From assembly GCA_046290435.1 (NCBI GenBank), contig JBKAGO010000047.1, positions 1 to 64,000 on the forward strand: 64,000 bases of DNA. The letters are read 5' to 3'. The notes beneath the pieces are model-generated. The model ran no database searches, was not told where the DNA came from, and saw only the letters and a list, made by a program, of their open reading frames with translations. The stretch is from CAVQUE01 sp046290435 (GTDB lineage: Bacteria > Actinomycetota > Acidimicrobiia > Acidimicrobiales > UBA8592). How positions within the stretch are numbered: the stretch's first letter is position 1; each line of letters starts with the position of its first letter. Made by a program: the position numbers and the translations under genes. Positions 1-9,022 of the stretch are shown piece after piece.

Positions 1-3000
1 ATCGGCCGAGGGCTTGCAGGGTCGCCCGGTCCGCGTCGGTACCCGGCATCTGCCGCCTCGCCTCCAACGCCAACAGCAGGGCGAGTTCGGGATCGTCGCC
101 GATACTGGCCGCCGACCGGCTCACCAGGGCGGCGAGCTCGGCGTCGGCAGCGGCCTCGTTGGCCTGATCCGCAGCGCGATCCGCGCGCCGTTGCTGCCAG
201 AGCGCGATGCTGCCGGCGATCAGAGCGAGGACCAGCGCGCTGCTGGTGGCGAGCACGAGGAACCGCAGCCGACGGATACGTCGGTGCTCGGCCTCGATTT
301 CGGCGGTCGACGCTGCGGCCGACGCAACGAGGAACCGGCGTTCGGGCTCGTCCAGGCGCAGCGGCGGATCATCGATCCAGCTCCGGAAGCGCTCGAGGGG
401 AGCCGCCGCGAGCAGATCGTCGGGATGCTCGTCATGGGCGACCCATTCGTGGGCCGCAGCGGTGAGACGGCGTCGGGCGAGGAGATGATCGCGGGCGCCG
501 TCGATCCAGCCCGCGAGCCGCACCCACTCGCCGAGCAGCGCTTCGTGGCTGACCTCGACGGTCGGTTCCCGGCTGATGGGGTCGCAGTCGTTGGTGAGCA
601 GACGATGGCGGCCGAATGCCTCCAGCACGTCGGGGACGTTCGGTCCGGCTCCGACCAGCTCGCGGACCGGCACCCGGCGGCGGGTGTCGGCGGCACCCTC
701 GGTCACCGTCACCAGACGCAGGAACGCGTCGCGTGCGACAGCCTGGTCGTCAGGTGAGAGCCGATCGTGGATGAGTTCGGCCCGGCGCGCCAGCGCCGCC
801 GACACGCCGCCCAACTCGCGATACGCCTCGGCGGTGAGTGAGTGGCCGACCCGTCGGTCGAACAACTCGGTGAGGGTGTGTTGCAGGAGCGGCAACGCCG
901 CGGACTGATGCACCACGTCGGCGGTGATCATCGTCACCAGACCGGCCTCGAACCCCACGTCGAGGGCTCGTGCCGGGCCCACCATGGCGGCCTCGAGCTC
1001 GGCGGGGTCCATGGGCGTGATCATCTCGGTGCCGAGCGGGAGCAGCGGTCCGATTCCCGGGTGGCGCAGCGGGCGATCCAGGAAGTCGGCCCGCAGGGTC
1101 GCCACGACCTTGACCCCCGAGTGACGGTCGGCGACGGCGGCCGCCACCGCATCCATGAACACCGTCGCCTCCGCGCTCGGTGCGCGTGTGAACAGCTCCT
1201 CGAACTGGTCGATGACGATGACCGTCTGCGCGCTGGGGTCAGGGCTGCAACGTTCGGCCGTCTCTGCGATCCCGAAGGCGGCCAGGTGCTCGGCGAGGTC
1301 CCCCGGCGGCCTGACGGCCCCGCGTCGCATGGCCTCGGCCAGCGCGTCGAAGGGGCGATCGCCCGGCGTCATGGTGACGATGAACCAGTGCTCGGAATCG
1401 GGGGCCGCGCCTCGACGCAATGCCGGCATGAGCCCGGCGCGCACCACGCTCGACTTCCCCGAACCGCTCGGCCCGGCGAGCACGACGAAACGTCCGCGGG
1501 GTCCGCCGTCGCCGAGTCGGATGATCAACCGTTCGACGAGGCGTTCGCGACCGAAGAAGAAACCCTGGTCGGCTTCGTCGAAGGCGCGCAGTCCCCGGTA
1601 CGGGTTGCCGAGCTCGACGAGGGCGGCCGGGGACGCCGACGGATTCCGGTCGGGGCTCGACACGGTGGTGCCGAGGAACCCGGCCAAGGCGTCGAGTGCT
1701 GCGAGGTCTTCTGCCCGGCCGACGTGATCGGTGTCGCCGGGTTCGTCCGGCGATGCGCCACCGACCCGCGCCGGGGCGTGGATGCCGAACCCGGTCAGGT
1801 AGGCATTGGTGTCGTCGTCGATCATCACCTGGTCGGGGCCGACGCCGCCGTGGACCAAGCCACGCCGGTGCGCGGCGTCGAGCGCAGCGGCGATGTGGTC
1901 GACGATGACCCGGGCCTGCGCCGCCGGCACGGGCCCGGCAGCGACGAGGTCGGTCAACGTGCCCCGCGGGAAGTGGCGGGTCACGAGCAGCGCGGCGTCG
2001 GGCTCGCGCCAGAAGTCGAACACCGGAACGATGCGAGGATGCTCGAGGCTCGCGACGGAGCGGGCCTCGTGCTCGAAGCGCCGGATGAACTCCGGCTCGT
2101 TGGCCAAGCCACGCTCGACGATGGTGATCGCCACCTCCCGCCCGACGACGGGCTGGAACGCCCGGTACACCGTGCCCGTGGGGCCCGTGGCGATCGGCTC
2201 GCGCAGCTCGTATCCGCGCACGCTGGCCGTGGGCACCGGCGTGGCGGTGTCCGGGAGCCGCAGGCTCGGGTCGTCGAGCAGGATCTGCTCTTCGAGCCGG
2301 ACGGTCTCGGTGGCAGGGTCGAGTCCGACCGTTTCGGCGAGGTGCTCGCGCAGGTCGGCGAACACCCGCAGGGCGTCGCCCTGGCGGCCGGCCCGATACA
2401 GCGCCACCATGTGGAGGCGGACGAGACCCTCGCGGTGCGGGTGGAGGCGCACGAGGCTCTCGAGCTCGCCGATCATGTCCTGGGACCGGCCGCAACGCAG
2501 GGCGGCGTCGATTCGCCCCTCTATGGCGGCCAGGCGGAGCTCTTCGAGCCGCGAGATCTCGGCAAGGGCCCAGTCGTCGTAGGTGAACTCCTCGAGCGCC
2601 CGGCCCCGCCACAACGCCAGGGCCTCGCCGTAGCGTTGCGACGCCGCCGCCGGGTCGGGGTCGACCAGGGCACGCGCCTCGGCCTCCAGCGCGACGAATC
2701 GATGGACGTCGAGCTGACCGGGCTCGGTCGCCAGCAGGTAGCCCGGCGGTCGGGTCAACAAGATCGTCCCGTCGGTGCGCTTCTCCCGGTCCGGCTCGAG
2801 CAGGGCCCGTAGGCGCGACACGATCACCCACAGCGCGTTCTGGCGGTCCTTGTCGACCGACGGCGCCCAGAGCTCGTCGATGATCCGATCCGACGACACC
2901 ACTTCGTCGGCGTGGACGAGCAGCAGTGCCAACAACGCCCGCTGGCGCGCCGTCAGGTCGACCGAAACGCCGTCGCGGATCGCTTCGACCGGCCCGAGCA

Positions 3001-3013
3001 ATCGGTACTCCAT
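1..3013 (-). CDS. BTAD/SARP regulator with degenerate kinase and nSTAND ATPase domains (3' end outside window)
   Basis: Large signalling ATPase and probable transcription regulator, cut by the window start. In order: an OmpR-like winged helix (about residues 1-95), a BTAD helical domain (to about 245), a protein-kinase-like domain (about 260-425), an nSTAND AAA domain with Walker A GPSGSGKS near 511 and Walker B VIVIDQFEELF near 600, one membrane helix near 928, then the first residues of what is usually a WD40 propeller. The kinase domain lacks all three catalytic residues: the beta3 Lys is Thr (VAIT), HRD reads HGG and DFG reads GFG. It is therefore probably a binding or scaffold domain. 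The ATG at 3013 follows a G-rich ribosome site. The ligand and target genes cannot be read from the sequence. Confidence 0.85.
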   Translation of the reverse strand, partial: MEYRLLGPVEAIRDGVSVDLTARQRALLALLLVHADEVVSSDRIIDELWAPSVDKDRQNALWVIVSRLRALLEPDREKRTDGTILLTRPPGYLLATEPGQLDVHRFVALEAEARALVDPDPAAASQRYGEALALWRGRALEEFTYDDWALAEISRLEELRLAAIEGRIDAALRCGRSQDMIGELESLVRLHPHREGLVRLHMVALYRAGRQGDALRVFADLREHLAETVGLDPATETVRLEEQILLDDPSLRLPDTATPVPTASVRGYELREPIATGPTGTVYRAFQPVVGREVAITIVERGLANEPEFIRRFEHEARSVASLEHPRIVPVFDFWREPDAALLVTRHFPRGTLTDLVAAGPVPAAQARVIVDHIAAALDAAHRRGLVHGGVGPDQVMIDDDTNAYLTGFGIHAPARVGGASPDEPGDTDHVGRAEDLAALDALAGFLGTTVSSPDRNPSASPAALVELGNPYRGLRAFDEADQGFFFGRERLVERLIIRLGDGGPRGRFVVLAGPSGSGKSSVVRAGLMPALRRGAAPDSEHWFIVTMTPGDRPFDALAEAMRRGAVRPPGDLAEHLAAFGIAETAERCSPDPSAQTVIVIDQFEELFTRAPSAEATVFMDAVAAAVADRHSGVKVVATLRADFLDRPLRHPGIGPLLPLGTEMITPMDPAELEAAMVGPARALDVGFEAGLVTMITADVVHQSAALPLLQHTLTELFDRRVGHSLTAEAYRELGGVSAALARRAELIHDRLSPDDQAVARDAFLRLVTVTEGAADTRRRVPVRELVGAGPNVPDVLEAFGRHRLLTNDCDPISREPTVEVSHEALLGEWVRLAGWIDGARDHLLARRRLTAAAHEWVAHDEHPDDLLAAAPLERFRSWIDDPPLRLDEPERRFLVASAAASTAEIEAEHRRIRRLRFLVLATSSALVLALIAGSIALWQQRRADRAADQANEAAADAELAALVSRSAASIGDDPELALLLALEARRQMPGTDADRATLQALGR

Positions 3014-3126
3014 CTGCCCCGGCCCCCTGTTGGTCTCCACCGCCCCCTCCAGGCCGCCCATGGTGGTTTGCATCCTCCTACGAAGCCCCAGGCGACTTTC
3101 CGCCGACTGTCCGCCTCGGCCCAATT

Positions 3127-3185
3127 GCCCCGATCTCGTTGGGTTGATCCACCGTGACGGTGGCAGAACAGAACGAGATCGGGGC
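3127..3185. terminator. Double hairpin palindrome, copy 1 (CCCCGATCTCGTT family)
   Basis: Outer 14-bp arms (3127-3140 and 3172-3185) enclose an inner perfect hairpin CCACCGT-G-ACGGTGG (3149-3163). The right arm reaches the stop codon of the minus-strand gene ending at 3185, so it would form directly behind that transcript. A second copy with the same two-stem design lies at 25325-25379. A terminator role is inferred; no T-tract follows. Confidence 0.6.
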
Positions 3186-4924
3186 TAGAGCACGGTCACC
3201 ACACCTGTGCCGCCGTCGACGCGGATCATCGCGCCGTCGGGGATGCGGCGGGTGGCGTCGGTGGCCGACACCACGCACGGGATACCCAGCTCACGGCTCA
3301 CGATGATGGCGTGCGACAACGGGGCGCCGACGTCGACCACCACCGCAGCCGACGGCACGAACAACGGTGTCCACGACGGGTCGGTGATGGGCGCCACCAG
3401 GATGTCACCGGGCTCGAGCGCGCTCGGGTCGTTGGAGTCGAGGACGACCCGGGCCCGGCCCTCGGCCACACCGTCGCAGCCGGGCATGCCCTGCAGCGTG
3501 TCGCCCGCGGCGAGCTTGTCGGCGGTGTCGTCGCCGACCAGCGGCCAGGTCGACGGCGGGCTCGCCTGCCCGACGAACACGAACTCGGCGCGCCGGGTGG
3601 CCAGCTCGGCGTACTCGTCGCGACGCTGCCGGATCGTCTCGATCGACACCGTTGACGGATCGGCCAGGAACGCCGGGTACTCGGCGTCGGTGACGAAGCC
3701 GAAGTCCTCGATCTCGTCGAACGCGCCCGCGTCGACCATGCGCCGGCCGAGCTCGCGCATGGGCATCCGCATCTCGTGGATGAGCCGGATGTTGTTGGTC
3801 TTCGAACGCTCCCGCGCCGGCAGCCACGCCACCGACGAGGCGATGGCAGCGGCGAGCTGGCCATGGGTTTCGGGGTCGGCCTCGACCATGGCCAGCAGCT
3901 CGGCGGACGCGGCCTCCCGCGCCGAAGCCCGCTGCGCGTGCTGGGCGGCCGGCGCCGCTGCATCGGGAGCCAGGCGCATCCGGTCGATGGCCGACAGCGC
4001 CAGCTCGGGCCGGGTCTCCCAGGTGGGCGAGCGGCTCTCCCACTCGTTGGGGCCCCGGGAGCCGAACTCGTGCACGAACGCGGCGAACGCCTCGCCGAAC
4101 GCCGAAGCATCGGGCGACGACGACGCGGCGACCCCGTCGAGCACGCCGCCCACCCCGGCGTCGAACAGCGCGGTCAGCTCGTCGCTGGCGGCGACGAGGC
4201 GCCCCATGTCCCACATGGTGTGCGACGGCGCCGCAGAGTCGACGTCGCCGATCCCGGCGATGATCGGCATCACCAGGTCGGGACGACCGACCGCGGCGGC
4301 GACGCCGCTGATGATGCCCACCGGCACCGTGGCCATGTAGGTGGTGAAGATGTGATGCCCGAACAGCACCCGGTGCTCGGGGAGCCGCTGCTGGTACCGC
4401 TCGTAGAGCTCCTCGGTCGACAGCGACGCCAGATCGGGCCGGGCGTCGCGCAGGGCCTCGGTGCTGCGGCGGTCGGCGGTGAGCTCGTCGAGGTCATCGA
4501 GCGAGGTCTGCGCCAGCACCCACCCGAACGTCTCACCGATGGCCGCCGTCTTGGCCAGGTCCTCGTCGCCCGGCTGGGGCTCGTAGGGGTCGATGCCGGG
4601 CATGGCACCGAAGAACTGCTCGTCCATGACCTGGGCCGACAGCCCCGGCGCCCGCTCGCCGAAGATACGGATGAGCGAGGCGTTCAGATAGCAGTAGCCG
4701 CCGACGACGCCGAGCTGGCAGAACTCCTCGGCCGGGAACTCGCCCTGATCGAACGCCCCCATGCGCTCCCACGCGTCACGCCAGCCGAGCTCGGCCAGCC
4801 ACAGCGCACCGGTGCTGGTGAGCGGCGTGACCGGGTCGGGGAACACCTCGCCCACGTTGGCGCGGGTGTACATCGGGAACCGCTCCGACAGCGTGGTGTC
4901 GGCAGCGGAATAGCGCTCGGTCAT
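3185..4924 (-). CDS. PEP-utilizing-enzyme mobile (phosphohistidine) domain protein
   Basis: Protein of 579 residues. The C-terminal ~90 residues match the swivelling phosphohistidine domain of PEP synthase/PPDK-type enzymes: TDPSWTPLF, then GAPLSHAIIVSRELGIPCV with the His that carries phosphate in the family. No ATP-grasp nucleotide-binding domain or PEP-binding barrel is present, so it is not a complete PEP synthase. The N-terminal 450 residues look helical and are unassigned. The ATG at 4924 has AGGGGGATCC in front; the open frame continues far upstream but there overlaps engB and lacks a good start. Substrate unknown; a partner nucleotide-binding protein would be expected for phosphotransfer. 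Confidence 0.75.
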   Translation of the reverse strand: MTERYSAADTTLSERFPMYTRANVGEVFPDPVTPLTSTGALWLAELGWRDAWERMGAFDQGEFPAEEFCQLGVVGGYCYLNASLIRIFGERAPGLSAQVMDEQFFGAMPGIDPYEPQPGDEDLAKTAAIGETFGWVLAQTSLDDLDELTADRRSTEALRDARPDLASLSTEELYERYQQRLPEHRVLFGHHIFTTYMATVPVGIISGVAAAVGRPDLVMPIIAGIGDVDSAAPSHTMWDMGRLVAASDELTALFDAGVGGVLDGVAASSSPDASAFGEAFAAFVHEFGSRGPNEWESRSPTWETRPELALSAIDRMRLAPDAAAPAAQHAQRASAREAASAELLAMVEADPETHGQLAAAIASSVAWLPARERSKTNNIRLIHEMRMPMRELGRRMVDAGAFDEIEDFGFVTDAEYPAFLADPSTVSIETIRQRRDEYAELATRRAEFVFVGQASPPSTWPLVGDDTADKLAAGDTLQGMPGCDGVAEGRARVVLDSNDPSALEPGDILVAPITDPSWTPLFVPSAAVVVDVGAPLSHAIIVSRELGIPCVVSATDATRRIPDGAMIRVDGGTGVVTVL

Positions 4925-5112
4925 GGATCCCCCTGGATCGTCGTGTGGCCCGCCAGCGTAGGCGAGGTGCCGCCTGTCACACCGGGTCCAGACCCTCTCT
5001 CCCGCTCTCGCCGCCACGCCCGCGGCCGTCATCGGGCACAACCGCTCGGAAGGGCCGGTCGCAGATCCCGTCCGACGCACCCGATGCCGAACGCGGGCTC
5101 GACCCTCCGGGG

Positions 5113-5712
5113 TCAGTCCTCGGCGCGGAGGAGTTCGGCGATCCTCGTGCGCAGCTCGGCGATGCCGGTGCCCTTCTCGGCGCTGACCCAGGTGATGTCT
5201 GCCTTCGGGACGGCGAGGCGCTCGACGATCTCGGCGCGGCGACCCTTGCTCTTCGACGGGCGCACCTTGTCGATCTTGGTGACCACCGGGTGCACCGGCA
5301 CGTCGATGTAGCGCAACCACTCGAGCGTCTGGAGATCGAGATCGGTCGGACCGACCGCCCCGTCGATCAGCAACAGCACTCCGGCGAGCGTCTCGCGCTC
5401 GGTCAGATAGCCCTCGATCATCGACTGCCAACGGGCCCGCTCGTTGGCCGACACCTTCGCGAAGCCGTAGCCGGGCAGATCGACCAGGTACCGGTCGGGC
5501 CCGACGCCGGCCACCGAGAACAGATTCAACAGCTTCGTCGCACCCGGCGTCTTGGAGGTGTGCGCCAGCTTCTTGCGGTTGGCGATGGCGTTGAGCAGCG
5601 ACGACTTGCCGACGTTGGACCGGCCCACCAACGCCAGCTCGCGCTCCGAGGCCGGAAGCTGCGCGACCTTCGCCGCCGACTGCACGAACTCGATCTGCAG
5701 CGGGCCGGCCAT
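5113..5712 (-). CDS. engB: Ribosome-biogenesis GTP-binding protein EngB/YsxC/YihA
   Basis: Small TrmE-Era-EngA-EngB-type GTPase of 199 residues, the usual family length, which acts in large-subunit ribosome assembly. The G motifs are clear: G1 GRSNVGKSS (30-38), G2 region KTPGATK, G3 DLPG (78-81), G4 TKID (145-148) and G5 SAEK (177-180). Its ATG overlaps the TGA of the upstream HAD gene in a TGATG junction, so the two are probably co-transcribed and translationally coupled. Confidence 0.95.
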   Translation of the reverse strand: MAGPLQIEFVQSAAKVAQLPASERELALVGRSNVGKSSLLNAIANRKKLAHTSKTPGATKLLNLFSVAGVGPDRYLVDLPGYGFAKVSANERARWQSMIEGYLTERETLAGVLLLIDGAVGPTDLDLQTLEWLRYIDVPVHPVVTKIDKVRPSKSKGRRAEIVERLAVPKADITWVSAEKGTGIAELRTRIAELLRAED

Positions 5713-6413
5713 CAGCCCTGCCCCGCCCCGGCGGCGGCTGCGTCATCGGCATCGCCCCCGACCCTGGAGTCAGCGACGGGGGCGGGCAGGCCGAGCAGTG
5801 CCCGGGCCTGGGCGATGGCGTCGGCGTGGTCGACCACATCGATGGCGGTCATGCCCACGCTGCGAGCACCGTCGGCCATGGCGGCGAAGTCGTCCAGGAA
5901 CAGCGCCGCCTCGGGCTCGACGCCCAGCCGGTCGAGCGCGAGCCGGTAGATGGCGGGATTCGGTTTGCGCAGCCCCACCTGGCAGGAGAACACGACCGTG
6001 TCGAACCGGTCGTGGGGCGGCATCGCCGCGTCCCAGAACGATTGCCACTCACGCACGTTGTTCGACACGGCGGCGGTCTTGAAGCCTGCGGCGCGGACCT
6101 CGTCGACGAAGGCGTGCATCGCGGCCTTCGCTCCGAGCTGGTGACCGAAGAAGTGCGGCGACGCCGGGTCGATGACCATCCGCGCATGGGGTTCGGCCGG
6201 GCCGAGCCCGCCGAGGAACTCCTCGAGGCTGATCTCGCCCCGCTCGAGACGGTTGCCGGGCGAGTCGCCGTCACCCTCACCGGCGAACACCGGCAACAAC
6301 GCTTCGGCCAACAGCCCGAAGTCGGCGCCGGCATCGATCGCCTCGGCCACGAGCGCGTGCGTGAATCCCTCGGTCAACACCCCGGCAACGTCGAAGAGGA
6401 CGGCCCGATACAC
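5712..6413 (-). CDS. HAD-superfamily protein similar to the N-terminal domain of ACAD10
   Basis: HAD hydrolase-fold protein of 233 residues. Motif I reads FDVAGVL, so the nucleophile Asp (D8) is present but the usual second Asp is Ala. Motif II is VSNN, motif III the Lys in GLRKPNP and motif IV LFLDD. This pattern and the layout resemble the HAD domain of ACAD10 and the N-terminal domain of soluble epoxide hydrolase. Loss of the acid/base Asp suggests weak or altered phosphatase activity. The start is taken as GTG at 6413, just before the first beta strand; there is no strong ribosome site, so it is uncertain. Coupled to engB by TGATG. Confidence 0.75.
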   Translation of the reverse strand: MYRAVLFDVAGVLTEGFTHALVAEAIDAGADFGLLAEALLPVFAGEGDGDSPGNRLERGEISLEEFLGGLGPAEPHARMVIDPASPHFFGHQLGAKAAMHAFVDEVRAAGFKTAAVSNNVREWQSFWDAAMPPHDRFDTVVFSCQVGLRKPNPAIYRLALDRLGVEPEAALFLDDFAAMADGARSVGMTAIDVVDHADAIAQARALLGLPAPVADSRVGGDADDAAAAGAGQG

Positions 6414-6692
6414 GTGCGGCAGCGTACCGACCCGCGGGCCGAACCCAGGTCTGTTGCCTGCCCGACGCACCACTGTTATCGTGGGACACGAGATCTCATG
6501 TCTCAAGGTCGAGCGGTGATCGGCCGATGAGATTTCGACGGTCCCGTGGCGGGGATCGGGCGGCGCTGCTGGCGGGGTGCTGATCCGATCGGAACGTTCG
6601 GGGGTGGCTCCGAGGAATAGGAGCCCCCCCCCACGAACCCCCGACGCGACATCGAAGTCGGGCGGGCAGCTGCCAACTCCTAGAGTCTGAGC
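6414..6692. promoter_or_regulatory. Divergent promoter region with an 18-bp imperfect palindrome
   Basis: The region lies between the HAD gene (-) and a TetR-like gene (+). It carries GACACGAGA-TCTCATGTC at 6485-6502, in which eight of nine arm positions pair. The size and place suit a dimeric TetR-type repressor controlling the HAD/engB unit and possibly its own gene. Regulator identity is inference; no clear -35/-10 pair was found. Confidence 0.35.
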
Positions 6693-7526
6693 ATGGCCGA
6701 GCCGACCGACGCCCAGGAGTGCCCGACGATGGAGCGTCGCCCCGGCCCGCCCTCCACCCTCGACGAACTGCGCGAGCGTCTCGTCGCGGCAGGCATGGAG
6801 GCCCTGCTCACGAACGGCGTGGCGATCGGGCTCGACACAGTGCGTGTCGCCGACGCCATCGAAGCCACCGGGGCAGCGCGGGCCACCGCGTACCGGGCCC
6901 TCGCCGACGACGAACTCGACCCCCAGGATCGGCTCCGCAAAGAGGTACTGCTGAGGGTGCTCGAACGCGACTCCCGCGCCCACAACGTCGACGTGGTGAC
7001 GGGGGCGTTCACCGACGAGTTCGTGCGCCTGGCAGATCGAGCCGCGTCGGACGACATCGCCGAGCGCACCGCAGCATTCCGATCCATGCTGCGCGTCGGT
7101 GGTACCGCCGCCTACCACAACGTGGCGTCCTCCCGGGAGCGGGCCATCCTCACCGCCGCCTACGGATCCGAGTCGTCCAAGGACCCCGATCCCGACGGCT
7201 GGCGCCACAACGCCCTCGCTGCGGGCGAGCACCTCGTCACAAAGCAGTTCGCGGAGTTCTACTCAGCGAACATGGCGCTCTTCGGCAACCGGCTCCGACC
7301 GGGCCTCACCCTGGACCAGTTCTCGGTGGCAGCCGCGGCCCTGCTCGAAGGTCTCGCCATGCGCGACCGCTTCCGCGACGACCTCGACGGCATCGTCCTG
7401 CCGACCGGGCCCGACGGCGGCGACGAGGTCTGGACCCTCTACGCGGCGGCGCTGGAGGGACTCGTCTGGGCATTCTTCGAACCGGATCCCGACAGCCCCA
7501 CTGCGGTTGACGTCACCCTCCGTTGA
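6693..7526 (+). CDS. TetR-like transcriptional regulator
   Basis: Protein of 277 residues with a TetR-type helix-turn-helix near residues 45-75 (LDTVRVADAIEATGAARATAYRAL), followed by a long alpha-helical domain with no recognised ligand signature. It is longer than a typical TetR protein (~200), and the extra length is in the C-terminal half. The ATG at 6693 is used; a second ATG at 6729 is also possible. It lies directly upstream of the MFS exporter and CoA-ester genes, and a TGACAC-A-GTGTCA palindrome sits between it and them, so local control is likely. Confidence 0.75.
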   Translation: MAEPTDAQECPTMERRPGPPSTLDELRERLVAAGMEALLTNGVAIGLDTVRVADAIEATGAARATAYRALADDELDPQDRLRKEVLLRVLERDSRAHNVDVVTGAFTDEFVRLADRAASDDIAERTAAFRSMLRVGGTAAYHNVASSRERAILTAAYGSESSKDPDPDGWRHNALAAGEHLVTKQFAEFYSANMALFGNRLRPGLTLDQFSVAAAALLEGLAMRDRFRDDLDGIVLPTGPDGGDEVWTLYAAALEGLVWAFFEPDPDSPTAVDVTLR

Positions 7527-7731
7527 CCAACCCGTCGCCGGTATCGGCGACCGCTCAGGTCCGACGCCCGAAGAATGCTGCGTCTCGATGACGGGCAGCA
7601 GCACTGCGAGCGTGACGTGCGCCGCCCCCGACTCAGACGCAAACGCGGTGGACCATGGCGTGGAGCGAGACGTCCGCTCGCGCCCGAGGGTACTGGTGCC
7701 GAGACATGTGTCAGAACCCACCCAACGAATC

Positions 7732-7744
7732 TGACACAGTGTCA
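7732..7744. promoter_or_regulatory. Candidate TetR operator TGACACAGTGTCA
   Basis: Perfect 6-1-6 palindrome 31 bases upstream of the MFS ATG. It has the form TGAC-N5-GTCA, seen again at 32188-32200 upstream of an LLM gene. Binding by the adjacent TetR-like protein is inferred. Confidence 0.45.
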
Positions 7745-7774
7745 GGTGATGGACGGCACGAATTGCGAGGAACG

Positions 7775-9022
7775 ATGAAGGTGGGCGAGCGCATCCCGGC
7801 GTTCGCGCATCCCGAGTTCGTGCGCTTCTGGTCGGGGGCGGTCGTCTCGAACACCGGGTCGATGATGTACCTGGCTGCGCTGGGCTGGATCACCGCCGGC
7901 GTCACCGACTCGGCTGCCGCCATCGCCGCCGTGCCCTTCGTCGGCCTCATCCCCCTGCTGCTCGTGAGCCCGTTCGCCGGCGCCTGGGCCGACCGGTGGT
8001 CGCGCCGCAAGATGCTCCTCGCTGCGCTCGCCGCGCAGGGGGCCGTGGGAGTCGCGGTCGCGATCATGGTGACCGCCGACCAGGTCACCTACCCCCGGCT
8101 GATCATCGCGTCGATCATCGGCGGCGTCTCCGGTTCGGCCGGCGCGCCCGTCTACCAGGCGATCATGCCGACACTCGTTCCCACACATGCGCTGCGCAGC
8201 GCGGTGGTACTCAACTCGCTGCAGTTCAACATCAGCCGAGCCGTCGGTCCGACACTCGCCGGCTTCCTGATCGACACGACCGGCGCCGCCACGGTGTTCT
8301 GGCTGAACGCCGCATCGTTCCTCGCGGTCTTCACCGCCATCTGGTCGCTCGAGGAGCGGCCCGTGCCGGAGCGGACGACGCAGCGATCCGTCGTGGGCGA
8401 CATCATCGCCGGCGCCCGCTACGCCGCAGGCGACCGGCCCATCCGCGTTGCCCTCACCGCGGGCGCGGTCAACGCGATGCTGATCTTCCCGATCTCCTAT
8501 GTCGCCCCGGTCCTGGCCACCCAGGCGCTCGACCTCGACGCCGCCGAGTACGGCGTCCTCGTCGGCTCGTTCGGCCTCGGCGCGATCCTCGCCGGCATCC
8601 AGATGCTGCTCAGCCGCGACCGCCCCTACGAACGCATCGTCTCGGTGGGCGTCGCGGGTTGCAGCATCGGCCTGCTGGTCATCGGCCTGGCCCCAGGACT
8701 GCTGGTGGCGCTCGTCGGCATGTTCGTCACCGGTGCGGCCTTCATCAACATCACCACAAACGTGTTGAGCTCGCTGCAGATCCAGCTCGACGACCGCGTC
8801 CGGGGCCGGGTGATGTCGCTGTGGATGATGATCTACGGCTCCCTCGGCCCCCTGGGCATCATCGCCTTCGGCGCCGCCGGCGACATCGTCGACATCCAGA
8901 CGGTGTTCATCGTGGCCGCAGCGCTGATGGCGAGCTACCTGACGTTCATGACCGTCCGCCGGGGCTTCGCCGTGCTCGATCCCCCACCCGAGGCGCTCGC
9001 CGCCGACACCGACGCCCGATGA
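7775..9022 (+). CDS. MFS transporter (EntS-like exporter family)
   Basis: Integral membrane protein of 415 residues with about 12 hydrophobic segments. It carries the conserved MFS loop after helix 2 (GAWADRWSRRKMLL). Its overall layout resembles the EntS/MFS_3 group that exports siderophores and drugs. The ATG at 7775 is preceded by GAGGAACG, and a longer frame upstream is mostly non-coding in character. The stop overlaps the next gene as ATGA, so it is co-transcribed with the thiolase-like and DUF35 genes. This suggests export of a substrate or product of that unit. The actual cargo cannot be read. Confidence 0.85.
   Translation: MKVGERIPAFAHPEFVRFWSGAVVSNTGSMMYLAALGWITAGVTDSAAAIAAVPFVGLIPLLLVSPFAGAWADRWSRRKMLLAALAAQGAVGVAVAIMVTADQVTYPRLIIASIIGGVSGSAGAPVYQAIMPTLVPTHALRSAVVLNSLQFNISRAVGPTLAGFLIDTTGAATVFWLNAASFLAVFTAIWSLEERPVPERTTQRSVVGDIIAGARYAAGDRPIRVALTAGAVNAMLIFPISYVAPVLATQALDLDAAEYGVLVGSFGLGAILAGIQMLLSRDRPYERIVSVGVAGCSIGLLVIGLAPGLLVALVGMFVTGAAFINITTNVLSSLQIQLDDRVRGRVMSLWMMIYGSLGPLGIIAFGAAGDIVDIQTVFIVAAALMASYLTFMTVRRGFAVLDPPPEALAADTDAR

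Noticed and set aside
842..2812. Long plus-strand frame of 656 codons opposite the regulator
   Set aside because: Composition is Gly/Arg/His-rich without domains, while the minus strand carries clear BTAD, kinase-fold and STAND motifs.
3127..3185. Transposon end or attachment site
   Set aside because: No flanking direct repeat, integrase or transposase, and the position directly behind a stop codon fits a terminator better.
4925..5839. Upstream extension of the PEP-mobile-domain gene
   Set aside because: It would overlap the well-conserved engB gene; the ATG at 4924 has a good ribosome site.
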